Positions 43,749-52,728 of a stretch of DNA of 64,000 bases are shown piece after piece. Position numbers and translations under genes: made by a program. The notes under the pieces were generated by a model, which saw only the letters and a program-made list of their open reading frames with translations, made no database searches and was not told the DNA's origin. The stretch spans positions 248,001-312,000 of the forward strand of contig JAHHHT010000004.1 in the NCBI GenBank assembly GCA_019359235.1, written 5' to 3'. Source of the DNA: Oscillatoria princeps RMCB-10 (GTDB taxonomy: Bacteria > Cyanobacteriota > Cyanobacteriia > Cyanobacteriales > Oscillatoriaceae). How positions within the stretch are numbered: the stretch's first letter is position 1; every line of letters begins with the position of its first letter.

Positions 43749-44564
43749 TTAAAAAGCCAGCAAATCGGGGTTGTTTGGCACCTCTCCCACCCCGTTCCAA
43801 TCGATTACTTCTATCTGATAGCCGCCGGCTTCCAATAATTCAGTACACTGTTTATGCATAGGCCGTCCGTGCACAGCCAAGAAGATTTTGGGATGAGCCC
43901 GAGCCAGCCAAGACTTAGCACCGGCTAAAGCCCGCGCCTCACCTCCCTCAATATCCATTTTGATGCAGTCCGGTAGGGGAATTTGACCGCTGGCAATCAG
44001 TTCATCCATAGTCACTGTATTGACTTGCACCTCCCCCGCTGATTAGAGAAATCCCTGATAGCCACTATAACTGTCTTTAAAGAATGCCACCCCACTGCTA
44101 TTGGAAACAGCAGCCTCAATCACGGTGACATTTTTAATGCTGTTAAGCGCTAGGTGTTCCTTCAGGTATAATAGATTTCTCGGCAGAGGCTCAAACGCGA
44201 AAACCCTGCCGGTGGGGCCAGCCATAACCGAAGCCAAAAGCGTGTAGAAACCGGCCTGCGCTCCGATGTCGAACACAACGCTCCCCGGTTTTACCATTTT
44301 TTCAAAAAAAATCTGCTTTTCGTACTCATAAGTTCCCAGCCAGCAGCCATGCCTGCCGGCTTTGACTATCCACCGTTTGCCTCTTATCTTGCCACGCAAT
44401 ACAGGCATTTTCATATCGGGCGGGATTAATCTCAACGGCAAGCGCAGCAACTGGCCCACAAATGTTTTCGGTGAAATTCTTTCAAAATCCATTTCTCCCC
44501 CGCACAACTCAGAGTTTCTATCATTATGGCATCTTATCTCTTTTAAAAGCAATCTGAACAGCAA
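43749..44564 (-). pseudogene. FkbM family methyltransferase interrupted by an in-frame stop
   Basis: Two halves lie in the same reading frame. The N-terminal 173 codons include the SAM-binding motif SVVFDIGAQAGFYTLLAS and VFAFEPLPRNLLYLKEHL, and end at a TAA (44043-44045) after SGYQGFL. Reading resumes directly with SAGEVQVNTVTMDELI and continues to the FkbM C-terminal motif CIKMDIEGGEARALAGA and WLARAHPKIFLAVHG. One nonsense change is the only visible lesion, so decay is recent or is a sequencing error. FkbM enzymes O-methylate sugars in polysaccharides and glycolipids, which fits the locus. The precise start is uncertain; MDFERISPKTF at about codon 26 is an alternative. Confidence 0.85.
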
Positions 44565-44688
44565 CTCTAAAAGTATCCGGTTAATTTATGCAATAATCTT
44601 TCAGCCCCGCACCGTAGGGAGCCATATAAAACAGGCCCAACCCACCGCTCCACCGAGCCATTAAATAATAACTGTTCAAACGAATTTG

Positions 44689-45936
44689 TTAGGGGGTTTC
44701 CAAAATTTGCCGGTAAGCTCCGACAGTTTGTTGCGCGATGGCATCCCAACTGTAGTTCTTCAAAGCATGCGCCCGAGCGTTCAACCCCCGCCGGCGGCGC
44801 TCACCGGCACCCTGCAGCGCCATCCTGAGTTGCTCGGTGAGCGCTCCGGCATCACAGGAGCACACCCAGCCAGCCTCCGCCTGCAGCACCTCCTCCCAAA
44901 TATGCACCTCCCGCGAAACGCACACCGGCGTGCCGGCAGCCATCGCCTCCGCCACCGCAATGCCAAAATTCTCGTAGTAAGACGGCAGGACAAACAGATC
45001 CGCTTCCCGCAGCAAAGCCGCCTTCAAAGTGCCGGTGACAAAGCCGGCAATCGTCGTGCGTTTGCCCAGGGGCGACGCCTCCACCTGCGCCCGAATCTTC
45101 GCTTCATAGTCTGGATCTTGCGGATTGCTGCCAGCCAGAACAAAGTGAAAATCTAGCCCCTCAGCCAAGAGATTTTCCAGCGCCGGCAGCAGAAGATTCA
45201 GCCCCTTTTTCGGTTCAATCCGCGACATGAACAGCACCAAAAGCCGGTCAGCTGGAATGCCCAACTGGGCGCGGGCTTGAGTTGCTCCTCTATCCTCTGG
45301 GGAGCTCGGTTGGGGGTGAGGGTTTTCCGGGGCGGGGTCGAGAAAATTAACGCCTAGCGGAATCACCAAATCCCGCGTAACCGCCCCAAATCGTTCCGAA
45401 ATCTTGGCTTCCTGTGCGCTGGTGAAGTGAATCGCCGCCGCACCGGCCAAATTGGGCCCCTCGAACAGCGCCGCATAAATCCGCTTCAGCTGGTTTTTTT
45501 TGCGCAAGTCAGCGGGATCGAGAGTGCCCAGAGGGCGCAGGATGTAAGGCAAGTGGCGGGATCGCGCCACCGCCGCCGCCGCCGTGCTCACCGGCGAAAA
45601 CAGGGCGTGGATGTGAGCCAAGTCAAACTCCCCGGCGTGCCGGTGCAGCCAGCGCAGCAAATCCGGGGAAAATTTGTAGCGCCGGAAGGGAAAGCAGCGG
45701 AAATAGCGCACTTGGAAGCCATCGAGCTCGACAGGCCGGTCTAGGGGGACATCCAGTGGGGGCTGGCCCACATCCCCGTTGGAGTCCGTCGTCAGCACAG
45801 TAACCCCGACACCCTGACGGGCGAGCGCTGCTGAGAGTCCCAGCACCATCTGGCTGGGACCGCCGTAAACCAGGGAGATTGAGGGAACGATTTGCAGGAT
45901 GCGCACAGTTTTTCCTGTTGATTGGGCAGTGGGCAT
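44689..45936 (-). CDS. Glycosyltransferase family 4
   Basis: 415-residue GT-B fold enzyme. The N-terminal domain begins VRILQIVPSISLVYGGPSQMVLGL and carries FDLAHIHALFSP. The C-terminal nucleotide-sugar domain has LFMSRIEPKKGLNLLLPAL and the acidic motif SYYENFGIAVAEAMAAGTPVC (EX7E type). It retains the anomeric configuration of an NDP-sugar donor and acts at the cytoplasmic face. The first nine residues (MPTAQSTGK) are encoded inside a CCCAATGCCCAC short repeat, so a GTG start at 45909 is possible. It lies between the broken methyltransferase and another GT4 gene. Donor and acceptor are unknown. Confidence 0.9.
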   Translation of the reverse strand: MPTAQSTGKTVRILQIVPSISLVYGGPSQMVLGLSAALARQGVGVTVLTTDSNGDVGQPPLDVPLDRPVELDGFQVRYFRCFPFRRYKFSPDLLRWLHRHAGEFDLAHIHALFSPVSTAAAAVARSRHLPYILRPLGTLDPADLRKKNQLKRIYAALFEGPNLAGAAAIHFTSAQEAKISERFGAVTRDLVIPLGVNFLDPAPENPHPQPSSPEDRGATQARAQLGIPADRLLVLFMSRIEPKKGLNLLLPALENLLAEGLDFHFVLAGSNPQDPDYEAKIRAQVEASPLGKRTTIAGFVTGTLKAALLREADLFVLPSYYENFGIAVAEAMAAGTPVCVSREVHIWEEVLQAEAGWVCSCDAGALTEQLRMALQGAGERRRRGLNARAHALKNYSWDAIAQQTVGAYRQILETP

Positions 45937-45995
45937 TGGGCATCATCGCATTGGGCGATGGGGCAATTTTTCTTCGCCACGCTCATGAGCCACTA

Positions 45996-46095
45996 TAGCG
46001 TTTCTATTCGAGTTGTGAAAAGGTAGAAACCCGGTTTCTCAAAGAAACCGGGTTTCTGGCCCCTCACAGATTTCACAAATCATTTATAACCGCTA
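45996..46095. repeat. TAGC-ended miniature element, type A variant, at the end of a GT4 gene
   Basis: 100 bp: TAGCGTTTCTATTCGAGTTGTG, the AAACCCGGTTTC-TCAAA-GAAACCGGGTTTC palindrome, then TTTCACAAATCATTTATAACCGCTA. It is flanked by TA at 45994-45995 and 46096-46097. The last eight codons and the stop of the adjacent GT4 gene (IAVINDL, TGA) lie inside it. Confidence 0.85.
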
Positions 46096-47263
46096 TAGCC
46101 ATTAGCTCCTTGTAAAAATCCAGCAGCTGTTTGGCGAGAGCCGTGTTTGTATAATTAGCCATTGCCCGTTCATAGCCGCGCGTTGCCAGATCCGCAGCTA
46201 AGGCTGGGCTGTCCATCAGCTGCCGCAGGCAATTTTGCAGCGATTCGGCATGGCCTTCTGGAAAGACTAAACCGGCATCTGCAATCACATGGGGAATTTC
46301 TCCCGAATCGGAACCAATCACCGGCACAGAGCAAGCCATCGCCTCAATTATAACATGCCCGAACTGTTCTTTCCAACCGGCAGCCGTCAGGGTTTTAAAT
46401 TTGTAGGTGGTTTCGGAGGGCAGCACCAAAACATTCATCAAGTTGATGTACCGCTGAACGCAATCGTGGGGAACGCTTTCCACGAAAATGAGCCGGTCTT
46501 GTATGCCCCACTCGGCGGCTTTTTCCGCCAGCACCGGCTGCAAAGGCCCGCGCCCCAGCAACAGCCATTTCCAGGAAAAGTCGCGCAAACCGGCAAGCGC
46601 TTTACCGAGAGTGAGCAGCCCTTTTTCCTCCACAAACCGCCCCACAAATCCCACTACAAAATCATCGGTATTGATGCCCAGCTCGCTGCGCAATTCTGGC
46701 TGGGGTTGGGGGCGGAACAAGTTTTCATCCACGCCCAGTTGCGGCATCACTTTTACTGGCCCTTGGTAGCCGCGCTGGCGCAGAATGTCAGCGCCATCTT
46801 GATTGCCGGCGACCAACCCGTCGGTGTTGCGGAGGTTATAAGCTTCCAGCAGAGAAACCGGCCATTTCAAGTCGTAAGGAAGATTCCACCAGGTAAAGAA
46901 CAGATTTTTGGCTTTCAGTCCCAGCAGCCGGTTGAGCGCAATCAGCTGGGCGTAGGCCAGAGATCGGGAACCCTGCTCTACCTGGATAATTTGTGGGCGA
47001 AACCGGCGCAGCAGCCCGATCAGGTCAGCCCCGAAGGTGAGCAATCCTTGATTGTTCTGGCTGAAATTGGAAACCGGCACCACTTGAAACGAGCCTTCCT
47101 GGAGGAACTGCGTTTCCACCGTTTTATTTTGCACGCCCCCCGGTTTCCACCGGTTCGGCACGACAACCCTCACCTCAATCCCCGGTTCGGCAACAGCCAA
47201 AGCCCGCAGCTTTTCGCGGTTGAGGTCAACGATATAAGTGTGGCTAGCGACTAGAATTCTCAT
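46073..47263 (-). CDS. Glycosyltransferase family 4
   Basis: 396-residue GT-B enzyme starting MRILVASHTYIVDLNREKLRALA. The N-domain includes IIQVEQGSRSLAYAQLIALN. The C-domain includes VVGFVGRFVEEKGLLTLGKAL and the acidic motif EQFGHVIIEAMACSVPVIGSD followed by GEIPHVIADAGLVFPEG. It is probably cytoplasmic and adds a sugar during surface glycan assembly. Odd feature: its last codons (A-IAVINDL) and stop are supplied by a miniature element that inserted at the 3' end, so the original C-terminus was replaced. The essential catalytic motifs lie well upstream and are intact. Confidence 0.9.
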   Translation of the reverse strand: MRILVASHTYIVDLNREKLRALAVAEPGIEVRVVVPNRWKPGGVQNKTVETQFLQEGSFQVVPVSNFSQNNQGLLTFGADLIGLLRRFRPQIIQVEQGSRSLAYAQLIALNRLLGLKAKNLFFTWWNLPYDLKWPVSLLEAYNLRNTDGLVAGNQDGADILRQRGYQGPVKVMPQLGVDENLFRPQPQPELRSELGINTDDFVVGFVGRFVEEKGLLTLGKALAGLRDFSWKWLLLGRGPLQPVLAEKAAEWGIQDRLIFVESVPHDCVQRYINLMNVLVLPSETTYKFKTLTAAGWKEQFGHVIIEAMACSVPVIGSDSGEIPHVIADAGLVFPEGHAESLQNCLRQLMDSPALAADLATRGYERAMANYTNTALAKQLLDFYKELMAIAVINDL

Positions 47264-47309
47264 CTCAACCTTATTGCAAACGTTCCCAACCCAATCCTTT
47301 TAAACAATA

Positions 47310-47405
47310 TAGCGGGTTTCAGTTGGATGAAGTGCGCCTCTGAAACCCGGTTTCTTTAAGAAACTGGGTTTCTCAGTCAGTACCTCAGGAATATGAAAAC
47401 CGCTA
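47310..47405. mobile_element. TAGC-ended miniature element, type B, complete, with TA duplication
   Basis: 96 bp. Left end TAGCGGGTTTCAGTTGGATG, centre AAACCCGGTTTC-TTTAA-GAAACTGGGTTTC (one G-U type mismatch), inverted right end TAGCGGTTTTCATATTCC. TA lies on both sides (47308-47309 and 47406-47407). The neighbouring GT2 gene ends in TAG formed at its right terminus. Confidence 0.85.
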
Positions 47406-48386
47406 TAAAGGGGAAATTTTCAACTCGTCTTCCCGGCTGTAAATCTGGCCATCGTCCCAATAGGCTTGCAGGACGGTAGCGACAGCTTTCGCAAAGCCTA
47501 TCGTGTAGAAAGCCGAGCGCACCAAAGTCTTGAGTGGGGAGCCGCTTTTGTTGCAAGGGGGGTGCCCCAACACCTGACAGTCGAACAAGCGGGCAAAAAA
47601 ACGCACGCACTGGAGAGGGGTCAAGTTTTTGAACCCCATGACAAAGTGATTGTGATAGAGGTTAATCTGATATTCGGGCGAGCGCGTACTGATGTCGTGG
47701 CAGCCGCCGGTTTCCTCGCCCAGGTGAATGAGATAGGCTTCTGGATCGTACCATATCTGGCAGCCGGTTTTGCGAAACTGCAGGCAAAAATCCGACTCTT
47801 CCCGCACCGCACTGCCCTTGAACCGCTCGTCAAATCTCAGCCCGTACTTGGTAAAAAGCTCTCGGCGAAAAGACATATTGCAGCCTCTGGCTGAGATAAC
47901 TTCCTGGGGTTTCACCGTATGCACCAAGTCAATATAGTACCAGGCTATGCTCGGGTCCATTGCTTCTGGGGGGAGATAGTCGATGGTCAATTCACCCTTA
48001 GAATCAGCGAGTTTCATACGGTCGAATACCCGTCCCGCCACCGCGCCAACTGCCGGTTTTCTTTGATAGTTCCGCGCGTGAGCTTCCAGAAAGCCCGCAG
48101 GGAGCTGAACGTCATCGTCAATAAACAGGATAATTTCCCCTGCCGCCCGGCGCACCGCAAAGTTGCGAGCACCGGGCAAACTCGCCCAATCAACCCGGAA
48201 CAGCTGTATTTTACCAGCCGCTGCCAGTTCATCCAAGTAAGCTTGAGTTTCGGGCTCGTGGTTGGCGGTTTGATCGACGACAAGCACTTCAAAGTTCGGG
48301 TAGTCCTGCTTCAGGACATCTGTCAGAGTGTCCCGCAGGGGCTGCTCACGCCCATAGGTGGGTACAATCACGGAAATCAAAGGCAT
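47403..48386 (-). CDS. Glycosyltransferase family 2
   Basis: 327 residues from ATG 48386 (MPLISVIVPTYGREQ); a GTG two codons earlier is less likely. GT-A fold: ISVIVPTYGREQPLRDTLTD, EVLVVDQTAN, the metal-binding LFIDDDVQLPAGF, a CNMSFRRELFTKYG acceptor-side loop and REESDFCLQFRKTG (catalytic-base region). It is an inverting transferase that adds a sugar to a lipid-linked or nascent glycan. The C-terminus reads ELKISPL-stop, and the TAG is formed at the boundary with the miniature element 47310-47405. The native C-terminal end may therefore have been trimmed. Confidence 0.9.
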   Translation of the reverse strand: MPLISVIVPTYGREQPLRDTLTDVLKQDYPNFEVLVVDQTANHEPETQAYLDELAAAGKIQLFRVDWASLPGARNFAVRRAAGEIILFIDDDVQLPAGFLEAHARNYQRKPAVGAVAGRVFDRMKLADSKGELTIDYLPPEAMDPSIAWYYIDLVHTVKPQEVISARGCNMSFRRELFTKYGLRFDERFKGSAVREESDFCLQFRKTGCQIWYDPEAYLIHLGEETGGCHDISTRSPEYQINLYHNHFVMGFKNLTPLQCVRFFARLFDCQVLGHPPCNKSGSPLKTLVRSAFYTIGFAKAVATVLQAYWDDGQIYSREDELKISPL

Positions 48387-48481
48387 TACCACAGGTTGAT
48401 GCTCCTGTCAATAGATTTTGGATTTTAGATTTTAGATTTTGGATTTTGGATTCAATCCAAAATCCGGGCGTCCCAAAAAAC

Positions 48482-50161
48482 TCACCTAAGTTTTTTCTTT
48501 TTAGCTGGTAGCGGGTCTGGCTCTGCCTCCAGGAGTTTTTCTTGCTCCTGCCGGTCAAGCTCTGGCAATTTGAGAAGCACACCAGCAAAAAGCCAGTAAT
48601 AGACTGCCACCGGATCGACATCGAGGGGGTAATAGTAGGTGTTGTAGCTAATAAATAAGATAAACACCCAAAAACAGGCTCCATAGCTCCGCAAGCTCCG
48701 GTCTTTAACCGAGCGGTAAACCTTGAAGGTAATCACCGTCAGGACTGTCACAAAAAACAAAAACGCCAGCAGTCCAATCGGCCCTAGTTCATAGAGAACT
48801 TTAGGAAACCAGGTTTCGATCAGCTTCGTCTCGCCAAAGATGCGAGCCGAGTTTGTGGCTCGCCCCAAGCCTTTCCCCAGCAATCCCGCCCCCTCAGAGG
48901 TAAACTCCGCTTGATTGGCAATAAACTCCGTAGGGGGTGAAGCATTCCACCGGTCGATAAAGCTCTGAACTCGCTCTGCAATCACTTGGGGGAACAGGGC
49001 CATAGCAATCGCCCCCAGACCCCCCAGCCCCCCCGCAATCGGCAGAAACCGTTTCAGGTTGGCAATTTGGCCGGTGAGAACCAGCAGGATAACGACAAAT
49101 ACCGGCACGAGGGCGAGAGCAATTCTTTGACCGGAGATAACAGCATTGACAAACACCGATGCCAGACCGGCAAAACTGGCAATCTGCCACAACAGTGACG
49201 GATCGCTGAAAGCAGAGGCAAAAGTAAAAAACGTGTTGGAAATCAGAAACCAGGCCCACTGCCAGGGAGCGACAAACGTCCCCGGCAAACGGATCATACC
49301 GACCTGAGGGCTGTAGACGAGAGAGCCGCCTATAAGACACCTGGCATCTAGGGTAGCCTTAAATAAGTCAGCTCCTGTAAGATTGCGGGTGCCCACACAC
49401 CGGCCCGTCACCAGGAACAGGTACTGGACAATACCGAGCCCGCAGCAGATCAGGGCCAGAACGACGTGCAGGCGAGTCAGGAAGAGGAACTCCTTCTTGT
49501 TGCGGATCAGATAGTAACCGCAAGTCATCAGGGGAATGTATCCCATGAAAACTTTCAGGCCCAAAATTCCCACACCGATGGGCATTTTGTCTCTGCACAG
49601 CATACCCCTGCCGCCATTGGGCAGACTGCTGCAGGCGGCAGCGAACTGCTGCGAGCCGTTAACCAAAAGTATCGTCAGTATACAGACCCCCAGCAGAATC
49701 ATCAGCGGCGTCATCAGCTTTTTGTTAACCACAAAAGGCAGCCGCCGCCGTTTCCACTCCTGAACCAGTGCGATCAGTGCTGGAAAGTAGAAACCATCTT
49801 TAGCCAGCTGGAACAGTGCGTTCCCCTTGCCCACACTGTAGGTGATTGTGCCAGAGAAGGGCATGTAGATGAGGAAAAACCACAGAGCCTGGCGGGGATA
49901 TTTAAAGGAAAGTACCAGCACCAGCAAGCCGCCCGCACCGCCAACGCCAAGCACGGGCCCTTTGACGGCAAAAAGCAACAGGCCAATCAGTGCCGCAGCC
50001 ACCGCCACCGGAGTCAGCACCTTAAACAGTTCTTGGCGCTCCCGAGCCGCTTGGCGCTTTTGCGCTTGTTCCTCCTTCTTACTGAGAGGTGGCTTGTCAG
50101 TGCTGGGTTGCTGTTTGGCTGTCCCAGATTTCCGCTTTGATTTCGGCTTACTTTTGGGCAT
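48482..50161 (-). CDS. O-antigen polymerase/ligase-like membrane protein
   Basis: 559 residues. A Lys/Ser-rich cytoplasmic N-terminus (PKSKPKSKRKSGTAKQQ) is followed by about ten to twelve membrane segments, and a basic C-terminus ends PLPAKKKKLR. A large loop (about 270-310) and a second one (about 395-440, FIDRWNASPPTEFIANQAEF) interrupt the bundle, the layout of Wzy/WaaL-type (PF04932-like) proteins. It is embedded among glycosyltransferases and upstream of glmM. It would polymerise or transfer lipid-linked oligosaccharides at the periplasmic face. Sequence alone does not separate polymerase from ligase. Confidence 0.8.
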   Translation of the reverse strand: MPKSKPKSKRKSGTAKQQPSTDKPPLSKKEEQAQKRQAARERQELFKVLTPVAVAAALIGLLLFAVKGPVLGVGGAGGLLVLVLSFKYPRQALWFFLIYMPFSGTITYSVGKGNALFQLAKDGFYFPALIALVQEWKRRRLPFVVNKKLMTPLMILLGVCILTILLVNGSQQFAAACSSLPNGGRGMLCRDKMPIGVGILGLKVFMGYIPLMTCGYYLIRNKKEFLFLTRLHVVLALICCGLGIVQYLFLVTGRCVGTRNLTGADLFKATLDARCLIGGSLVYSPQVGMIRLPGTFVAPWQWAWFLISNTFFTFASAFSDPSLLWQIASFAGLASVFVNAVISGQRIALALVPVFVVILLVLTGQIANLKRFLPIAGGLGGLGAIAMALFPQVIAERVQSFIDRWNASPPTEFIANQAEFTSEGAGLLGKGLGRATNSARIFGETKLIETWFPKVLYELGPIGLLAFLFFVTVLTVITFKVYRSVKDRSLRSYGACFWVFILFISYNTYYYPLDVDPVAVYYWLFAGVLLKLPELDRQEQEKLLEAEPDPLPAKKKKLR

Positions 50162-50254
50162 GAGAGAAGTTTTTAGCTTTCAGCGAGCAGCCCTCCTATC
50201 AATTTTAGATTGAAAACCTTATAAGTAAGCCGGCACAAACTAAACCGAACATTA

Positions 50255-50287
50255 AGAAACCAGGTTTCTTAAAGAAACCTGGTTTCT
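50255..50287. repeat. Covariant palindrome (AAACCAGG / CCTGGTTT)
   Basis: AGAAACCAGGTTTCTT-AAAGAAACCTGGTTTCT. Compared with the usual AAACCGGG/CCCGGTTT core, the changes on both arms preserve pairing. Confidence 0.7.
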
Positions 50288-50387
50288 GGCAAGCATGGTT
50301 TCTGATGGGCCAACCTCTCCTCACCACCTCTCTTGGCGTCTTGGCGTCTTGGCGCTTGATTCAAACGGTGCCCTCAAAACCCGAGCC

Positions 50388-51875
50388 TCACGCTACTATA
50401 TATTGCTCAACCGCTCGCACGAGATTTTCTGTCCAGTAGTTGGCCAGTTCAGCGCTGGCGGCTTCCACCATGACGCGGATCAGCGGTTCAGTGCCAGAAG
50501 CTCGCACCAAAATCCGCCCCCGGTCGCCCATATCCGCTTCAGCTCGCTCGATCGCAGCTTGCAGGAGCTCGCAATTTTTCCAGTCAAGCCGGCGCTGCCG
50601 GTCTTCCACCCGCACATTGAGCAGCAGTTGGGGATAGGTTTGGAAGCTGCCATCGACCAGTTCTGCCAGGGAGACGCCGGTCTGGCGCACCAGTGAGGCC
50701 AAGTGCAGCGCCGTCAGCAGCCCGTCGCCGGTGATCCCGTAGTGCCGGCAGAGAATGTGGCCAGATTGCTCCCCGCCCAGCATTCCCCCTGTACGCAGCA
50801 TTTCGGCTTGCACGTACTGGTCGCCCACCTGCGTCCGCACCAGCTGGCCACCCAGCTGTTTCCAAGCGCTCTCAAACCCTAAGTTGGCCATCACGGTGGC
50901 CACAATCAGGTCGCCGGGCAATTGCTGGCACTCTTTGAGGGTCTTGCCCCACAGATAGAGAATGTAATCGCCATCCACCGCCCTGCCCGATCCATCCACC
51001 GCCAAAACCCGGTCGGCATCGCCATCAAAGGCAAATCCCAGATCGGCGGCGTGTTCTTTGACAGCAGCTCGCACCGGCTCGAGATGGGTTGAACCGCAGC
51101 CGACATTAATCCGGTTCCCATCAGGCCGGTCGTGCAAGCAGATCGTCTCCGCTCCCATTGCCCTGAATATCGCCGGTGCCAGATAAACTGCAGCTCCCCA
51201 AGCCAAGTCCAGAACGATGCGCATTCCCCGCAGGCTGACCTGAGGCAGCAGGGGACGCCAGAGAATATCCGCATAATCGCTCACCAATTCAGGCCGGTGG
51301 TGCTGGTGCCCCCAGCTGCCCGGTGCCGGTGCGAAATTGGCTTTCCCCCGCAAGCCCGCTTCAATCTGCTGTTGCAGCGACGCCGGCAGCTTAGTGCCGT
51401 CGCGCCCGAAAAACTTAATTCCGTTATCTTCTGGCGGATTGTGGGAAGCCGAGATCATCACCCCCCCGACAGCCCCAGTAATACTCGTGAGATAGGCAAC
51501 GCAGGGAGTCGGGCACAGCCCCAAGTTCCAAACCTCAAGCCCAGCTGAAGTCAGACCGGCTCCTATGGCCATCGCCAGCATGTCGCTGGAGTTTCTAGAG
51601 TCCTGCCCCACAATAATCGGGCCCGGATGGGGGGCTTGCGCCTTGAGCACCTGGCCCGCCCAGAAACCAACTTGCATCGCCAAGGGGGCGCTCAGGATAT
51701 CTCCCACTCGCCCGCGAATCCCGTCTGTGCCAAACAAGGGCGTCGCTGGCAGCCCGATGGCGTTCCAAGCTGGATTGGTATCCGTCCGGTTTGCCGGCGG
51801 TGCCGAACCCTCTGCCAAAGAAAGGGTCGGGTTGAGCTGGGCTTGTTCCTGAGTCCGAGCAGGTATTAGTACCAT
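50388..51875 (-). CDS. glmM: Phosphoglucosamine mutase GlmM
   Basis: 495 residues from ATG 51875, chosen because AGGAG lies 10 bases upstream; an ORF start 17 codons earlier lacks a site. GlmM converts glucosamine 6-phosphate to glucosamine 1-phosphate for UDP-GlcNAc. It has the four domains of phosphohexomutases: [12 protein letters not shown], the phosphoserine loop [17 protein letters not shown] (Ser144), the Mg site [13 protein letters not shown], the sugar loop GGEQSGHI, and the phosphate loop [15 protein letters not shown]. The RASGTEP and GIRGRVG forms favour GlmM over phosphomannomutase. It supplies precursors to both peptidoglycan and the surrounding glycan genes. Confidence 0.93.
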   Translation of the reverse strand: MVLIPARTQEQAQLNPTLSLAEGSAPPANRTDTNPAWNAIGLPATPLFGTDGIRGRVGDILSAPLAMQVGFWAGQVLKAQAPHPGPIIVGQDSRNSSDMLAMAIGAGLTSAGLEVWNLGLCPTPCVAYLTSITGAVGGVMISASHNPPEDNGIKFFGRDGTKLPASLQQQIEAGLRGKANFAPAPGSWGHQHHRPELVSDYADILWRPLLPQVSLRGMRIVLDLAWGAAVYLAPAIFRAMGAETICLHDRPDGNRINVGCGSTHLEPVRAAVKEHAADLGFAFDGDADRVLAVDGSGRAVDGDYILYLWGKTLKECQQLPGDLIVATVMANLGFESAWKQLGGQLVRTQVGDQYVQAEMLRTGGMLGGEQSGHILCRHYGITGDGLLTALHLASLVRQTGVSLAELVDGSFQTYPQLLLNVRVEDRQRRLDWKNCELLQAAIERAEADMGDRGRILVRASGTEPLIRVMVEAASAELANYWTENLVRAVEQYIVA

Positions 51876-52310
51876 GTTTGATTCACTCCTCACACAAAAG
51901 CTCTTAGAGCTGCAAGCCGGTGCCATCTTACCACCGGCTGCCAGCGCTATTTATTTGTTTCTCCAACGCCAAGAAGTGCACTTCCAAGCCTTGGCTCTCT
52001 TTTATCAGACGATCTCGCACTGCTGAAAGCGTAGAAACCGGGTTTCCCAAAGAAACCCGGTTTCAGGCCCCCTGAGGTTTCACAAATCATTTAGAACTGC
52101 TATATTAGGATGCGGCTATCTAGCTATCAACAGGTTCTTGCTCCTGAACGCACCGGCTTTAACCTTCTTGGAGCTTGAGCTGGTCAGCTCCTGGCTGGCC
52201 GCTCACAAGCCTCCGACTTCTAGAACAAGGGTAGCTTACTCCAGAGATCGCACACTCCAAGTGGAGGTTGGCCACAGCAAGTGATTTGCGTTCCATCTTC
52301 CAATCTATGC
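51876..52310. other. Upstream region of glmM with a decayed miniature element
   Basis: Contains the type A-like element remnant at about 52021-52102 (GTAGAAACCGGGTTTCCC, then TTCACAAATCATTTAGAACTGCTA with TA after it). Beyond it I see no gene. The plus strand shows a promoter at 52286-52316 that serves the RNA described next. Confidence 0.5.
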
Positions 52311-52316
52311 TATACT
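52286..52316 (+). promoter_or_regulatory. Promoter of the triple-hairpin RNA
   Basis: TTGCGT (52286-52291), a 19-bp spacer, and TATACT (52311-52316) preceded by TGC (an extended -10-like TGC). Transcription would begin about 52323, exactly where the hairpins start. Confidence 0.55.
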
Positions 52317-52322
52317 TTACTC

Positions 52323-52500
52323 AAGACAGGCACCCGAACCTGAAAACCAAAGGCGGGTGGCTGCGCTGAAAAGCTCAAGACAGTCACCATGACCTGAGAA
52401 CCAAAGGCGGGTGGCTGTCCCGGAAACTGCCACAAAGCCTGAAACCCAGGGATGAGTGGCCTTCAAGCTAGTTCAAGTGACTTCTTCTTAAAAGAAGGTG
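52323..52500 (+). ncRNA. Candidate structured RNA with three tandem hairpins
   Basis: Three successive units share one architecture: an outer stem enclosing a small CCT/AGG inner stem. Unit 1: CAGGCACCCG (52327-52336) with CGGGTGGCTG (52354-52363), one mismatch. Unit 2: CAGTCACC (52381-52388) with GGTGGCTG (52410-52417). Unit 3: GCCAC (52429-52433) with GTGGC (52456-52460). Inner CCT lies at 52339, 52393 and 52438, and AGG at 52351, 52405 and 52448. The inner loops GAAAACCAA, GAGAACCAA and GAAACCC are similar. Units 1 and 2 also share CTCAAGACAG just upstream. It matches no riboswitch class I recognise. It could be a leader, a regulatory RNA, or a repeat. Confidence 0.5.
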
Positions 52501-52509
52501 GCCAATATC

Positions 52510-52572
52510 ATGAACTTGGCTGTTGTGCTCGCGGGATTTGACTGTGGGCATTGGTTGATCCGCCTTGGTTGA
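52510..52572 (+). CDS. Possible 20-residue small protein downstream of the hairpins
   Basis: ATG at 52510 opens 20 codons (MNLAVVLAGFDCGHWLIRLG) and TGA ends at 52572. AAGGTGG lies eight bases upstream. No homology is recognised; the peptide is weakly amphipathic. It would make the hairpin array a leader if real. Confidence 0.25.
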   Translation: MNLAVVLAGFDCGHWLIRLG

Positions 52573-52728
52573 GAGAATCTCTCAGCTTATGTATTTGTTG
52601 GCAACTGTTAAAGGTTGTTAGCAAAAATGTATCGGATAGCATTTCCAAGAACAATCTCACTTAACGGTGCCCTTCCCTGCAATCCGGACAGACAAGAGCC
52701 CGGGCAGGCACAGTGGCGAAAAACGGCT

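Noticed and set aside
44567-44749. 60-codon frame between the methyltransferase relic and the GT4 gene
   Set aside because: It overlaps the end of the GT4 gene and has no motif.
46289-47254. 321-codon plus-strand frame opposite a GT4 gene
   Set aside because: Antisense shadow with no motif; the GT4 protein on the minus strand has full catalytic motifs.
52311-52500. Assignment of the triple hairpin to a known riboswitch (glycine tandem, guanidine-II, glnA/downstream-peptide)
   Set aside because: The conserved core motifs of those classes are absent; only the tandem layout is similar.
52323-52500. 5' leader of glmM
   Set aside because: The promoter and hairpins read on the plus strand, while glmM is on the minus strand and starts more than 400 bp away, with an element remnant between.
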